Source: Clostridium saccharoperbutylacetonicum N1-4(HMT)
GTDB taxonomy: Bacteria; Bacillota; Clostridia; Clostridiales; Clostridiaceae
NCBI RefSeq assembly: GCF_000340885.1
Contig: NC_020291.1
Coordinates: forward strand, 5,331,001-5,395,000
Length of the DNA: 64,000 nt
Direction of reading: 5' to 3'
Within the stretch, counting starts at the first letter, position 1. Each line of letters opens with the position of its first letter. Below, in pieces: positions 38,224 to 48,166 of this stretch. The translations under genes were made by a program, and so were the position numbers. The notes under the pieces are model-generated. The model saw only the letters and a list, made by a program, of their open reading frames with translations. It was not told where the DNA came from and did not search any database.

Positions 38224-39831
38224 TCAAATAATTTGAGCCTTCTTGAAATCACTTACAGATATGCCAGTATATTTCTTAAAGCACTTTCCAAAATAATTAG
38301 GGTCAGGTACTCCAATTTTTTCGCATACTTCATAATTTCTTAAATCTGTTTCTTTAAGTAATTCTATAGCTTTCTCAATTCTAATCTTTGTTAAATATTC
38401 AATAAAACTATATCCTATTTCCTGTTTAAAAACTCTGGACAAGTAACTGGGATTTAAATAAAATTTATTTGCTATACTTGAAAGTGAAAGTTCTGGATCT
38501 GAAATATTTTTTTTAATATATTCTGCAATTTCAACAAAAACTTTGTTAACTTTTTTTGCTCTAGCTCCTTTAATAAACTTAGTTGCATTTAAAATAAACC
38601 AAATCAAATATTCTCTCATTTCAGTAATTTTATCAATTTTTAGTATAGAATTATAAGGGAAATCTTTATTTTCAAGCATTTGCTCATAATCCAGTCCTAA
38701 TTCTGTTATTGAATTAAAAACCATAGTTACAATATTAATTGATAATACTCTTACTTGCCCAATATTATAATTTTTAGTTGTATCGATATCTTTAAAGATT
38801 TTATCAATAATAGCTCTACTCTTCTCATCAATTCCTGCTTTAATATAAAATCCCAATTCATTAGTTTCTTCATTCTTTACATCTAAACCGTGATTATCAA
38901 TACTTATATCATTAAAGCAAATCACCTGATTTTTTCCATAAACCACCTTATAATTTAATGCTTCAAAAGCCTCCCTATAAGATTTCTTTATATTTTTTAA
39001 ATCTTTATACGCATTTCCTATCCCTACACTTACATAACAATTGAGTCTATTTATCAATAGTTCTTTAATCTTTTCACAGCTAAATATAATATCTATTTTG
39101 GGATTACTATTTAAAATAACTATCTTACGGCTATTATCAATAATTACATGTACATCTTCATAATCTTGAAAATATTTTTTAACTATTTCTGCGCAAGCCA
39201 AATCCAATAAAACAGAGTCTTCTTCACTTTTAAACTCTTCATTATCAATATGAGAAATTCCAATCAAGGCAACTTGTATATACTTGGTAATGCTTTCCAC
39301 TGAAAAATATAAAATCTTATCTATAATATTCTCTGAAGAGTAACTTCTTTGAATTAAATCATTTAGAAACTTTTCTTTTAAATATAAAAAGTTTTCTGAT
39401 AATCGTTCTTTAAGTTTTATATATTCTGCTCTGCTCATTCTTTCAGTTTCAATCTTACTTTTTAAACTTGAAACTGATTCCTTAAGCTTTGCTCTTTTAA
39501 TTGGTTTTAACAAAAAGTCACTTATCCCTATCTTTATTCCTTCCTGTGCATACTCAAACTCTTCATAAGCTGTCAAAACAATAATTTTTATATACGGAAA
39601 TCTTTTTATAGTTCTTTTGCTAAACTCCAAGCCATCCATAAATTGCATACGTATGTCTGTAATTACAATATCAATATTAATTTTTTCCAACATATCAAGA
39701 GCTTCTTGACCACTTGATGCTTCTCCTGCAATTTCTATTCCAATTTCATCCCAATCTATGCACCTCCTAATTAAATTTCTGGTATTTTCTTCATCATCTA
39801 CAATTAGTATTCTTATAAAAGTATTATTCAT
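38224..39831 (-). CDS. YesN-type response regulator with AraC DNA-binding domain
   Basis: A 535-residue regulator: receiver domain with Asp59 in IVITDIRM, long linker region, then an AraC-type double helix-turn-helix (NPSYLSRVFKQEIGYSF, later CEKIGVPDPNYFGKCFKKY and GISVSDFKK). It overlaps the kinase gene by 8 nt, so the pair is translated together. It directly precedes the second sugar importer operon, its most likely target. Confidence 0.9.
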   Translation of the reverse strand: MNNTFIRILIVDDEENTRNLIRRCIDWDEIGIEIAGEASSGQEALDMLEKINIDIVITDIRMQFMDGLEFSKRTIKRFPYIKIIVLTAYEEFEYAQEGIKIGISDFLLKPIKRAKLKESVSSLKSKIETERMSRAEYIKLKERLSENFLYLKEKFLNDLIQRSYSSENIIDKILYFSVESITKYIQVALIGISHIDNEEFKSEEDSVLLDLACAEIVKKYFQDYEDVHVIIDNSRKIVILNSNPKIDIIFSCEKIKELLINRLNCYVSVGIGNAYKDLKNIKKSYREAFEALNYKVVYGKNQVICFNDISIDNHGLDVKNEETNELGFYIKAGIDEKSRAIIDKIFKDIDTTKNYNIGQVRVLSINIVTMVFNSITELGLDYEQMLENKDFPYNSILKIDKITEMREYLIWFILNATKFIKGARAKKVNKVFVEIAEYIKKNISDPELSLSSIANKFYLNPSYLSRVFKQEIGYSFIEYLTKIRIEKAIELLKETDLRNYEVCEKIGVPDPNYFGKCFKKYTGISVSDFKKAQII

Positions 39832-41641
39832 TTTCCCAACCCTCTTCTATAGGAATTGTAATATTAACCTTAGTCCCATATCTTTTTCTACTTTTAATTT
39901 CATATACATCTGAAGTACCATAAAAAATTCTTAATCTTTCTATAGTTCCTCTTAGACCAAAACTCAAATTATTATTATCAATTTTATCACTTACAACTTT
40001 ATCAAGCTCTTCCTCCGTCATCCCAACACCATCATCTTCTATGGATATATTTATTAAGTTTTCTATTAGCTCAACTGTAAGTTTTATTATTCCATGCTCC
40101 CCTTTTGGCTTTATCCCATGATATAATGCATTTTCTGCAATTGGTTGCAAGACAAGCTTTAATATTTTAAAATTAAGAACCCTTTCATCAATTTCATAAG
40201 TGTCTGTAAAAATATCACCATATCTTAGCTTTTGTAATAAAAAATAGTTTTTTACTATTTCAATTTCTTCTCCTACAGTAATTACTTCTCTTCCCTTGCT
40301 AAGGCTAGTCCTATAGTATTCACCTAAAGCTTCTAAAGCATCATAGACTTCATCACACTTTCCAGATAGAGCAAGATATCCCATAGCATCCAGAGTATTA
40401 TATAGAAAATGTGGTTTTACTTGTGCTTGAAGCACGCTTAATTCTGCCTTCCTTTTCACCTTTTGTTCTTCAATAATTCTATTGATAAGCTTTTCAATTT
40501 CATAAACCATAATATTATATCCATCTCTGAGTTTACCAATTTCATCATTACCAACTTCAATATTTACTTTTTTAAATTCTCCATTTTCTATTCCCTTCAT
40601 GGATTTTAAAAGCTTCTTTATAGGTTTAGTAATTAATCTAGATATCGAAATGGCACCAATAAACAACAATATTCCATTTATTATAGTAAAAACAAATGCC
40701 ATAAGATATACTGTGCTTGATTCCTTTGAAAGCTCCTTAAAAGGGATTTTACTGACAATAATCCAGTTATATTCTTCAATTTTTAATGAAGAAAAAATAT
40801 ATTCCTCTCCTTTTATTTTTTCTATTATTGAATTCTTCTCCTCTTCAACATCAGATTTAATTAATTCTTTTCTTATCAATTCATTTATTTGATTAAAATC
40901 TGATACATCCTTAGGATTTACTATAAAATCATTATTTTCATCCATAAGTAAAATATTAGTACCATTTTTACTTATGATATCTTTGTAACAGTTAACAAAA
41001 TTACTTTCATTTATATTAATAATTAGTGTTCCTATTGGCTTCTGCGATTCCATGTCATTTATTACCCTAATAAAGGATACATAGTTTTCATTTGGATTAA
41101 GGTCTGCTTTTTCTCCAGCATTTAATCTTAATATATAGTATCCCTTTTCATTAATAGCAGCCTTATACCAATTTGCACTTTCAACTTTATTAAGTTTAAA
41201 ACTCTTTCTAGACTGCTTGTCTATATAATATTTATTTCCAAAGTTGTCATAAATATAAATTGAAGATACGTTATTCATAGAATCAATCATACTACTTAAA
41301 TAACCATACATATCAATCTGAACATCGATACCATTTCTATTATTTGAATTTTTCAATATTGCTTGTATGTCTTTATTAGATATTATTATTCTTGAATTAT
41401 TATTTATGTTTTGTATCATAGAATTTATATTGGATTTTATGGTATAAAGGGTTTGAACAGACAATTCACTAACCTTTTTTGATGTAATATCATCATATAT
41501 TTTTTCATAAATCAAACTACTTACAGTTACTGAAAAAATCATCAATATTAGATATATAAATACTATTTTTGAACTTATCTTTAGATCCATGTATCTTTTA
41601 CGTATTCTTATTAAGCTTATCATTATTATCTTCTCTTTCAT
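39824..41641 (-). CDS. YesM-type sensor histidine kinase
   Basis: A 605-residue kinase with a membrane helix near 25-45, an outer sensing domain, a second helix near 320-340, HAMP, the His box in QVKPHFLYNTLDAM, and an ATPase domain with N box PIAENALYHGIK and DDGVGM. Partner of the regulator downstream. The start is uncertain: no strong ribosome site precedes 41641, and an ATG at 41623 with AGAGAAG upstream is an equal candidate. Confidence 0.88.
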   Translation of the reverse strand: MKEKIIMISLIRIRKRYMDLKISSKIVFIYLILMIFSVTVSSLIYEKIYDDITSKKVSELSVQTLYTIKSNINSMIQNINNNSRIIISNKDIQAILKNSNNRNGIDVQIDMYGYLSSMIDSMNNVSSIYIYDNFGNKYYIDKQSRKSFKLNKVESANWYKAAINEKGYYILRLNAGEKADLNPNENYVSFIRVINDMESQKPIGTLIININESNFVNCYKDIISKNGTNILLMDENNDFIVNPKDVSDFNQINELIRKELIKSDVEEEKNSIIEKIKGEEYIFSSLKIEEYNWIIVSKIPFKELSKESSTVYLMAFVFTIINGILLFIGAISISRLITKPIKKLLKSMKGIENGEFKKVNIEVGNDEIGKLRDGYNIMVYEIEKLINRIIEEQKVKRKAELSVLQAQVKPHFLYNTLDAMGYLALSGKCDEVYDALEALGEYYRTSLSKGREVITVGEEIEIVKNYFLLQKLRYGDIFTDTYEIDERVLNFKILKLVLQPIAENALYHGIKPKGEHGIIKLTVELIENLINISIEDDGVGMTEEELDKVVSDKIDNNNLSFGLRGTIERLRIFYGTSDVYEIKSRKRYGTKVNITIPIEEGWENE

Positions 41642-41680
41642 TTAAACTTAGCTTTCATAATCACTGTAATCAACCTATTC

Positions 41681-41709
41681 ATTATATAAAAGATATTATT
41701 TCATCTAAA
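41681..41709 (-). promoter_or_regulatory. Promoter candidate for the second YesMN pair
   Basis: On the minus strand TTTAGA and TATAAT are spaced by 17 bp, ending 40 bp upstream of the kinase start. The -10 box is perfect and the -35 box poor, as expected for a regulated promoter. The remaining 41710-41975 stretch is AT-rich with no gene seen. Confidence 0.5.
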
Positions 41710-41975
41710 CTCGAAACTGTTTACATAATATTACAACTTTACTGACAAATTTAAAACCCATGTAATTATAGTTTTTGTATCAAAAATTATAGTATCTTTT
41801 AAAATTATTTTTTGATGTATATGTTCCAATTTTCAAATAATGATAACAGCCTACGGAAAAATTCATTTTTCCAAATATAAAATTTATTACAAAATAAATT
41901 GTTCAACACTGAAAATCAACACTCATTAAAAATTAATAATTATAATATTTATATCAAAAAAGTCTAAAAAAAATA

Positions 41976-42003
41976 GGGATATTAAATTACACTTTAATAT
42001 CCC
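41976..42003 (-). terminator. Strong intrinsic terminator after the GH3-GH43 operon
   Basis: An 11-bp stem (41976-41986 with 41993-42003) and 6-nt loop are followed on the minus strand by TATTTTTTTT and a second T-run. A further hairpin at 42052-42078 (one mismatch) lies between it and the GH43 stop codon. Confidence 0.85.
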
Positions 42004-42139
42004 CTTACGTCTATTTGTTATAAGTTCTAATTAAGATTTTGGAAGCTATTTTCACAAAATCCCAAAAGGATTTCGTGACTAATGGCAATTGATAATTTAC
42101 ATTGATAATTAGAACTCATATATTAATTCTAAATTATTT

Positions 42140-43114
42140 TTATAGTTCAATTTTTTGTATAGTACCATCTTCATTATATTTTAATTCTGTGAATTTTACG
42201 CAACGCTTGTTATCTGATCCACCTGATAATGAACTATCATGATAGAATAAATACCATTTATCTTGGAATTGAACAATTGAGTGATGTGTTGTCCATCCTA
42301 TTACTGGGTCAAGTATTTTTCCTTTAAAAGTATAAGGTCCTTTTGGATTTTTACTCATAGCATATACAATGTAATGAGTAGAACCAGTAGAATATGAAAG
42401 ATAATAATTTCCATTATATTTATGAACCCATGGACCTTCAAAATATCTTCTATCTTCATCTCCAGCAAGTAGTGGATTTCCATCTTCATCAACTATTGAT
42501 ATTTCTTCTGGACTTTCTTTAAATGTAAGCATGTCCTCATTTAATTCAGCTACTCTTGGTCCTAAAGCTGGAGCTGTAACTGCTGGGCCTTCAGCATCTG
42601 CCTTAAAAGTACCAGTTTGCCATTTTTCTAATTGTCCACCCCAAAGACCTCCAAAGTAAACATAGGATCTATTGTCATCATCCATTAAAACAGCAGGATC
42701 AATACTAAAACTTCCTGGTATATAATTTTCCTCAGCTTTAAATGGTCCAGCAGGATTTGAACTAGTAGCTACACCAATTCTAAAAATTTCATCTTTATCT
42801 CTTGCTGGGAAAAACAAATAATAAGTTCCATTTTTATATACAGCATCTGGAGCCCATAATTGCTTACTTGCCCATGGAATATCCTTTAAATGAAGTGCTT
42901 CTCCATGGTCAATACAAGGTGAGTTAGTATCATCTAGTGATAAAATATGATAATCTTCCATGTTGTATTGGTCACCATTATCATTTGAAATTTGAACTTG
43001 ATCAAGATCATGAGAAGGATATATATAGATTTTTCCATCAAATACGTGAGCAGAAGGATCTGCTGTATAAATGTGAGTTACTAATGGTTCCTTTTGTTTT
43101 ACAATATTATTCAT
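42140..43114 (-). CDS. GH43 beta-xylosidase/arabinofuranosidase, single-domain
   Basis: A 324-residue one-domain propeller enzyme of GH43, similar to the short XylB-like subgroup. The base Asp is in YTADPSAHVFDGK, the modulator Asp in SIDPAVLMDDD and the acid Glu in YFEGPWVHKYNG. No signal peptide. The start at 43114 is supported by AGGAGAG 6 nt before it; the ATG 18 nt upstream lacks a site. It lies 37 nt after the GH3 gene, forming a two-gene unit under the divergent AraC regulator. Confidence 0.9.
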   Translation of the reverse strand: MNNIVKQKEPLVTHIYTADPSAHVFDGKIYIYPSHDLDQVQISNDNGDQYNMEDYHILSLDDTNSPCIDHGEALHLKDIPWASKQLWAPDAVYKNGTYYLFFPARDKDEIFRIGVATSSNPAGPFKAEENYIPGSFSIDPAVLMDDDNRSYVYFGGLWGGQLEKWQTGTFKADAEGPAVTAPALGPRVAELNEDMLTFKESPEEISIVDEDGNPLLAGDEDRRYFEGPWVHKYNGNYYLSYSTGSTHYIVYAMSKNPKGPYTFKGKILDPVIGWTTHHSIVQFQDKWYLFYHDSSLSGGSDNKRCVKFTELKYNEDGTIQKIEL

Positions 43115-43151
43115 ATAATTCTCTCCTATCATTTTTTACTTAAATAATTGT

Positions 43152-45284
43152 TTATATTAATTCAATATCTGCTTCTAAAGGAGTTATTCCTGTTAGTTCC
43201 TTACTTCTGCCATCAGGTTGTGCTATTCCAACAAATAATTTAAATTTTTTACTGTCAAGGATTCTATCCCCTTCATCATTTACAACTTCAAAAGCTCTTT
43301 TATTTATTGTCATTTTTACAACTTTACTTTCGCCTTTATTTAAAGCAACTCTCTTAAATGCTGATAAACTATGATTGTCAACTGCATATTTTGATTCAAG
43401 ATCCTTTATATAACATTGTAGAACTTCTTCAATGTCAAAATTTCCAACATTAGAAATTTTAATACTTACTTCTACACCTTCAAAATCTTTACTAATATCT
43501 GATACAGATAAATCTGACAATTGCACCTTAGAATAAGTTAATCCAAAACCAAATGGATATAAACTTTCATTTTTCATGTAACGATAAGTTCTATTCTTCA
43601 TAGAATAATCAGTGAATTCTGGTAATTCCTCAGTAGTTTTATAAAAAGTTACAGGCAGTTTGCCACTTGGTGAGCATTTTCCAAATATTAAATCTGCTAT
43701 TGCTCTTCCTCCAAAGCTTCCTGGATACCATGCATTTAAAATTGCTGCACAATTTTCTTCTTGCCCTTGCAACGTTAATGCACTTCCAGCACCAAGAACT
43801 ACTATTACAGGCTTACCTGTAGCAATTACTTTTTCAAGTAACTCCTGTTGTTTACCTGGTAAATTTAAATTTAATTTATCACCAGCTCCATCACTATTAC
43901 CTGCATCTCCTTGTTCGCCTTCAATTGAAGAATCTAAACCTAGGCAAAGAATAACGACATCACTGTGTTCTGCTACAGTCACAGCTTCAGCCATTCTATC
44001 ATCTGGCTCAGCTAAATCTTGAACTCTATCTTTATATAAGTGACATCCTTCAGAATAAAAGATTCTTATATTCTCTGAATCTACAGCTTCATGTATTCCT
44101 TCTAGAACTGTGATATACTTAGAAGCTGTTCCAAAATAATTTCCCTTTAGCATTAATTCACTATCTGCATTTGGCCCAATAATTCCAATTGATTTTAATT
44201 TTGATTTATCTAATGGAAGTAATCCATTGTTTCTAAGCATTACAATAGACTTTCGTGAAGCCATTAATGAAACTTCGTGATGTTCTTTACAGTCATTCAT
44301 TGTATAAGGTATTTTGTTAAATTCACATTCTTCATCGAACATACCTAATCTAATCCTAGTTGCCATCAATCTTTCAGCTGCTCTTGTTATATCTTCTTCT
44401 GTTACTAAACCTTCCTTATATGCTAATAACATTTGAAGATATACATTTCCACAGTTTAAATCACAACCATTTTTTATTGCTAGGGCAGCTGATTCAGTAG
44501 CAGTACTTGTTACACCATGGTATAAATGGAAATCTGCAATAGCCCAGCAATCAGATACTACATGTCCTTTAAATTGCCATTTTCCTCTTAAGATATCCTT
44601 TAATAAAAGCGAACTTCCACAACAAGGCTCATCATTAGTACGATTATATGCACCCATTACAGCCTCAACATCAGCTTCTTTTACACAAGCTTCAAAAGCT
44701 GGTAGATAAGTTTCATATAAATCCTTTTTACTTACAACTGCATTAAATTCATGTCTTAAACCTTCTGGTCCACTATGCACTGCAAAATGTTTAGCACAAG
44801 CTGCTATTTTTAAATATTTTTCATCACCTTGTAAACCTTTAACAAAAGCAACTCCTAATCTTGAAGTTAAATAAGGATCCTCTCCATAAGTTTCATGACC
44901 TCTTCCCCATCTCGGATCTCTGAATATGTTTACATTTGGAGACCAAAAAGTTAAGCCCTTATATATATCTTTATCTTCTTTCTTTGAATTTTCATTGTAC
45001 TTTGCACGACCTTCTGTTGCAATAATCCCTGCAATTTTTTCTAAAAGCTCATCATCAAATATAGCAGCTAATCCAATTGCTTGAGGAAATACTGTTGCTG
45101 TACCTGCTCTAGCCACGCCATGAAGCCCTTCATTCCACCAATTATATCTTGATATATTTAAATGTTTTATAGCTGGGGCCTTATACGTTAATTGCTCAGC
45201 TCTTTCTTGTAACGTCATTTTAGATACTAATTCTTTTGCCTTTTCTAATGCATATTCATGAGTTATTCTTTCAGTAAATTGCAT
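43152..45284 (-). CDS. GH3 beta-xylosidase / beta-glucosidase
   Basis: A 710-residue retaining GH3 enzyme. The TIM-barrel holds NWWNEGLHGVARAG, SPNVNIFRDPRWGRGHETYG and KHFAVHSG, with the nucleophile Asp245 in HVVSDCWAI. A sandwich domain and a C-terminal fibronectin-III-like domain follow (QCYIKDLESK onwards). The NWWNEGLHGVAR and DCWAI motifs favour the beta-xylosidase branch of GH3. No signal peptide. First gene of a two-gene unit with GH43; divergent from an AraC regulator. Confidence 0.9.
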   Translation of the reverse strand: MQFTERITHEYALEKAKELVSKMTLQERAEQLTYKAPAIKHLNISRYNWWNEGLHGVARAGTATVFPQAIGLAAIFDDELLEKIAGIIATEGRAKYNENSKKEDKDIYKGLTFWSPNVNIFRDPRWGRGHETYGEDPYLTSRLGVAFVKGLQGDEKYLKIAACAKHFAVHSGPEGLRHEFNAVVSKKDLYETYLPAFEACVKEADVEAVMGAYNRTNDEPCCGSSLLLKDILRGKWQFKGHVVSDCWAIADFHLYHGVTSTATESAALAIKNGCDLNCGNVYLQMLLAYKEGLVTEEDITRAAERLMATRIRLGMFDEECEFNKIPYTMNDCKEHHEVSLMASRKSIVMLRNNGLLPLDKSKLKSIGIIGPNADSELMLKGNYFGTASKYITVLEGIHEAVDSENIRIFYSEGCHLYKDRVQDLAEPDDRMAEAVTVAEHSDVVILCLGLDSSIEGEQGDAGNSDGAGDKLNLNLPGKQQELLEKVIATGKPVIVVLGAGSALTLQGQEENCAAILNAWYPGSFGGRAIADLIFGKCSPSGKLPVTFYKTTEELPEFTDYSMKNRTYRYMKNESLYPFGFGLTYSKVQLSDLSVSDISKDFEGVEVSIKISNVGNFDIEEVLQCYIKDLESKYAVDNHSLSAFKRVALNKGESKVVKMTINKRAFEVVNDEGDRILDSKKFKLFVGIAQPDGRSKELTGITPLEADIELI

Positions 45285-45349
45285 ATGATTCCCTCCAAAC
45301 TATAATTATTCCTAAATTTACATTTTAATTAATTATAACTAACCTTATG

Positions 45350-45378
45350 TTGACCTAACAAGAAATTACTTATATAAT
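45350..45378 (+). promoter_or_regulatory. Promoter of the second AraC regulator gene
   Basis: TTGACC and TATAAT are separated by exactly 17 bp, 33 bp before the ATG, which is preceded by TTGGAGG. It is the best sigma-A promoter seen in the window. The same 127-bp gap must hold the promoter of the GH3 gene on the other strand. Confidence 0.75.
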
Positions 45379-45411
45379 TATAGACATAATTTATCCTTTT
45401 GGAGGCTTATT

Positions 45412-46197
45412 ATGTTAAAATATGAAGCATATCATTTTGGTGAAGACACTCTTTTTTCAAATTACTATCCAATAAGTCTTAATTATCAAATTCATCTACA
45501 TCGCAGTTTTGAGTTTATTTTTGTAAAGGATGGCAATATAGAAGTTTTTGTTAACAATAAAAATTTCACTCTAAAGAAAAATAACTGTATGCTGATTTTA
45601 CCATATGAAATTCATTCCCTTTCAACCAAAGATTACTCTGAATTATGCATTTGTGTATTTTCTCCAAAATATATCAAAACATTTGAAAATATAGCATATG
45701 GTAAATATCTCGAAAATCCTGTGTTTAATCTATCCAATGCCTCCCAATCATTAATACTAGATAGAATTTTCAATGATAATGCTAACCTACTTCAAATGAA
45801 GTCATGTCTGTACTTAATATGCTCCGAAGTTATGGAACATACACAATTACTTATAAGTGAAAAAAATGATTACGAATTAATTCATAAAGTTCTAAATTAT
45901 ATTCAAAATAATTTTACCAAGGATATTTCCTTAAAAAGTATTGCTGATGAATTTAATTATAGCTATAATTATCTTTCTAAATACTTGAATAAAGTTTTAG
46001 GAATCTCCTTTGTAGATTTTATTAATCAAAATCGAATTAGCTATGCTTCATATCTATTAACAAATAGTGACGATACAATTACTGATATAGCTTATAAATG
46101 TGGCTATTCAAGTATACGTTCATTTAATAGAAATTTCTTTAGCATTACAAATACCACTCCTAAAAATTATAGAAATTCTAAACTAAGTTTTACATAA
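45412..46197 (+). CDS. AraC family transcriptional regulator
   Basis: A 261-residue regulator. The N-terminal cupin-like domain contains IHLHRSFEFIFVKDG and MLILPYEIHSL; the C-terminal domain has two helix-turn-helix motifs (YSYNYLSKYLNKVLGISF, then IAYKCGYSSIRSFNRNFF and TPKNYRNS). It is divergent from the GH3-GH43 unit and probably activates it in response to a xylan-derived sugar. Confidence 0.88.
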   Translation: MLKYEAYHFGEDTLFSNYYPISLNYQIHLHRSFEFIFVKDGNIEVFVNNKNFTLKKNNCMLILPYEIHSLSTKDYSELCICVFSPKYIKTFENIAYGKYLENPVFNLSNASQSLILDRIFNDNANLLQMKSCLYLICSEVMEHTQLLISEKNDYELIHKVLNYIQNNFTKDISLKSIADEFNYSYNYLSKYLNKVLGISFVDFINQNRISYASYLLTNSDDTITDIAYKCGYSSIRSFNRNFFSITNTTPKNYRNSKLSFT

Positions 46198-46286
46198 ATT
46201 CTAGATTTTTTATTCTTTAGGAATTTATAATAAAGTTAAATCTGTGGACAACTTATTGAAAAGGCCAATTAAATAGGTTTTGTGTG

Positions 46287-46487
46287 TCAAAAAGAATAAA
46301 AAATAAATCTTATTCGCCTGCATAAAATGTTCTTATATGCAGCATAGCTGCCTTTTCTAATGTGCACATTTTTCTCACATACGTTCGAAAAGGCAGATGC
46401 GTAAAAAAAATCTCCGGCTCCAAAGTCGCCTGCAATTTTTTTATTTAAATCATGCATAAAATAACATACATAAGTAGCTGACAACAC
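46287..46487 (-). other. Structured intergenic region with a doubtful 66-codon frame
   Basis: A minus-strand open frame of 66 codons has no clear ribosome site and contains an inverted repeat: CTGCCTTTTC (46348-46357) with GAAAAGGCAG (46387-46396), extended by GCAT/ATGC. Either it is a very small gene of unknown function or, more likely, an intergenic repeat that happens to be open. The base composition (GC-richer, CCGGCTCC, GTCGCC) differs from the surrounding AT-rich gap. Confidence 0.3.
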
Positions 46488-46511
46488 TATAAATTCTGCT
46501 AACTTAAATGT

Positions 46512-46542
46512 CCCATGAAAACCAAGTTTTGATTTTCATGGG
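46512..46542. terminator. Hairpin terminator sharing a stem with 34673-34705
   Basis: A 10-bp stem CCCATGAAAA / TTTTCATGGG (46512-46521 with 46533-46542). It lies 315 nt after the AraC stop codon and before the plus-strand operon; TTTCATTATT follows on the plus strand. The same stem ends the importer operon at 34673. Confidence 0.55.
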
Positions 46543-46659
46543 TTTCATTATTAATGTGACAATTTATAATAAAACTTAAATTTTTTTATTTTAAACGTGG
46601 GATTACCTATTTCCATTACGTCTAAATATATGAAAATAAAATTCACGGAGGATTTTTAT

Positions 46660-47625
46660 ATGAGAAAAATAGGTACAACCACTTCTGCTATATGTTTTAT
46701 ACTTCTTGGTATTTGGATTATGATTAATTCCAACAATCCAGATTTAGGGAAAAAAATCATAAAATTTTGGCCAATAGTAATTATTTTAATAGGCATAGAA
46801 ATTTTGTATTACACTTTAGTAAAAAAAGAAAATGAAAGAATAAGAATCAGTGGTCTTGTTTTTGCTATAATAATAGTTTCATTTTTAGCCAATATATCTA
46901 CAGACATTTTTAACAATATAAAACAAAATAATGTTTCATTTGATTTTAATAGAAGTTTCTTTGACAATGTCTTTGAAAGTAAAAATTTACAATCAATTGA
47001 TAAAAAAATTACTTTAGAGCCTATTGGTAACAAATTAAATTTTGAAACATTAAATGGTAAACTTAATATAGAAAAAGCTGCCGACAATAAAATAACTATA
47101 GATACTGAATTATTTATAAAACAAAACAGAACTTTGAATGATTATGAATTGAATCCTATAAATGATTCAAATGGGTATACTATAAAAATTATAGATGATA
47201 ATATAGATTCAATTAAAGCCACAATCTATTTGCCCGAAGGATATGATGCATCTATAAAAGGTTCTAACCTTAATGTATATAGTGATAGTGCTTTAAAGCT
47301 TACAACTTTAAATTTAACTGCTGATAATGGAAAATATGATTTACAAGGTGATATTCCAAATTCATCCCTAAAATTAGAAAATGGTAAGATAGATTTAAAC
47401 AATAATTTATGTAAAAACATTGATATTTCTATGAATAATGGTTCGATATCTTTAGATACAAAGGATAAAAATTTATCAGTCAATACAGATATAAATCATG
47501 GTACTTGCAAAATAAATGATGAAAAAAGAGTTAACTCTGGAATTTCTAAAAAGCTAGGTACTGGTGAAGACATAATAAAAGCTAAATTAAATAATGGAAC
47601 TATTAAAATAAATAGTGGAGAGTGA
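46660..47625 (+). CDS. Membrane protein with LiaI/DUF5668-like helices and DUF4097-like domain
   Basis: A 321-residue protein with three hydrophobic helices in the first 90 residues (ICFILLGIWIMI, FWPIVIILIGIEILYY, GLVFAIIIVSFLA), then a 220-residue beta-repeat region with recurring LNGK, DNGK, ENGK, NNGS and NNGT turns, typical of DUF4097-like putative adhesin domains. Such proteins often accompany envelope-stress systems. The start at 46660 is supported by CGGAGGATT just upstream; 21 upstream codons are also open but lack a site. First gene of an operon with an ECF sigma factor. Confidence 0.8.
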   Translation: MRKIGTTTSAICFILLGIWIMINSNNPDLGKKIIKFWPIVIILIGIEILYYTLVKKENERIRISGLVFAIIIVSFLANISTDIFNNIKQNNVSFDFNRSFFDNVFESKNLQSIDKKITLEPIGNKLNFETLNGKLNIEKAADNKITIDTELFIKQNRTLNDYELNPINDSNGYTIKIIDDNIDSIKATIYLPEGYDASIKGSNLNVYSDSALKLTTLNLTADNGKYDLQGDIPNSSLKLENGKIDLNNNLCKNIDISMNNGSISLDTKDKNLSVNTDINHGTCKINDEKRVNSGISKKLGTGEDIIKAKLNNGTIKINSGE

Positions 47626-47629
47626 AAAA

Positions 47630-48166
47630 ATGGAGGAGCAAGAATTCATTAAAAAACTTAAAACAAAAGATGAAAATGCTTTTATTTACATGGTAGACCT
47701 TTATAAAAAAAGAATTCTCTCCTTATGTTGTTCCTATACTACTGATTACTATGAGGCAGAAGATTTGTCTCAAGAAGTTTTTATAAGTGTATTTAATAAT
47801 ATTGATAAATTTAGAGAAGATTGTTCCTTTTCCACTTATTTATATAAAATTACAACTTCTAAGTGTATAGATTATACAAGAAAGAGAAGTATTAAAAATT
47901 TTTTAACCGGCCTCTTTACCTTTTCTAAAGAATCCGAGCAGGATATAGATGAGCAAAATTTTATACGGCAAAGTATTCAATCTCTACCACTAAATTTAAA
48001 AACACCTCTTGTACTATATTATTATATTGGATTAACTCAAAAGGAAATTGCAAATGTATTAAATTTACCTTTAAAAACAGTTGAGGGAAGAATTTATAGA
48101 GCTAAAAATAAATTAAAAAATATTATTGAAACGGAGGTTCACTTTTATGCAAAACAGAAGAGATGA
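47630..48166 (+). CDS. ECF-type RNA polymerase sigma factor
   Basis: A 178-residue sigma-70 family protein. Region 2 has YYEAEDLSQEVFISVF and FSTYLYKITTSKCIDYTRK; region 4 has LPLNLKTPLVLYYYIGLTQKEIANVL and VEGRIYRAKNKL. The ATG at 47630 was chosen since GGAGAG lies 7 nt upstream; a GTG at 47615 would place the start inside that site. It follows the membrane protein by 4 nt and overlaps the next gene. Confidence 0.9.
   Translation: MEEQEFIKKLKTKDENAFIYMVDLYKKRILSLCCSYTTDYYEAEDLSQEVFISVFNNIDKFREDCSFSTYLYKITTSKCIDYTRKRSIKNFLTGLFTFSKESEQDIDEQNFIRQSIQSLPLNLKTPLVLYYYIGLTQKEIANVLNLPLKTVEGRIYRAKNKLKNIIETEVHFYAKQKR

Noticed and set aside
41848..41885. CTACGGAAAAATTCATTTT segment similar to one at 20247
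   Set aside because: Similarity is short and AT-rich; it also shares CCAAATATAAA with the foldback units, but no extended match supports a fifth copy.
46287..46487. 66-codon minus-strand frame as a true gene
   Set aside because: No clear ribosome binding site, and an internal inverted repeat explains the conserved-looking bases better; kept only as a doubtful region.
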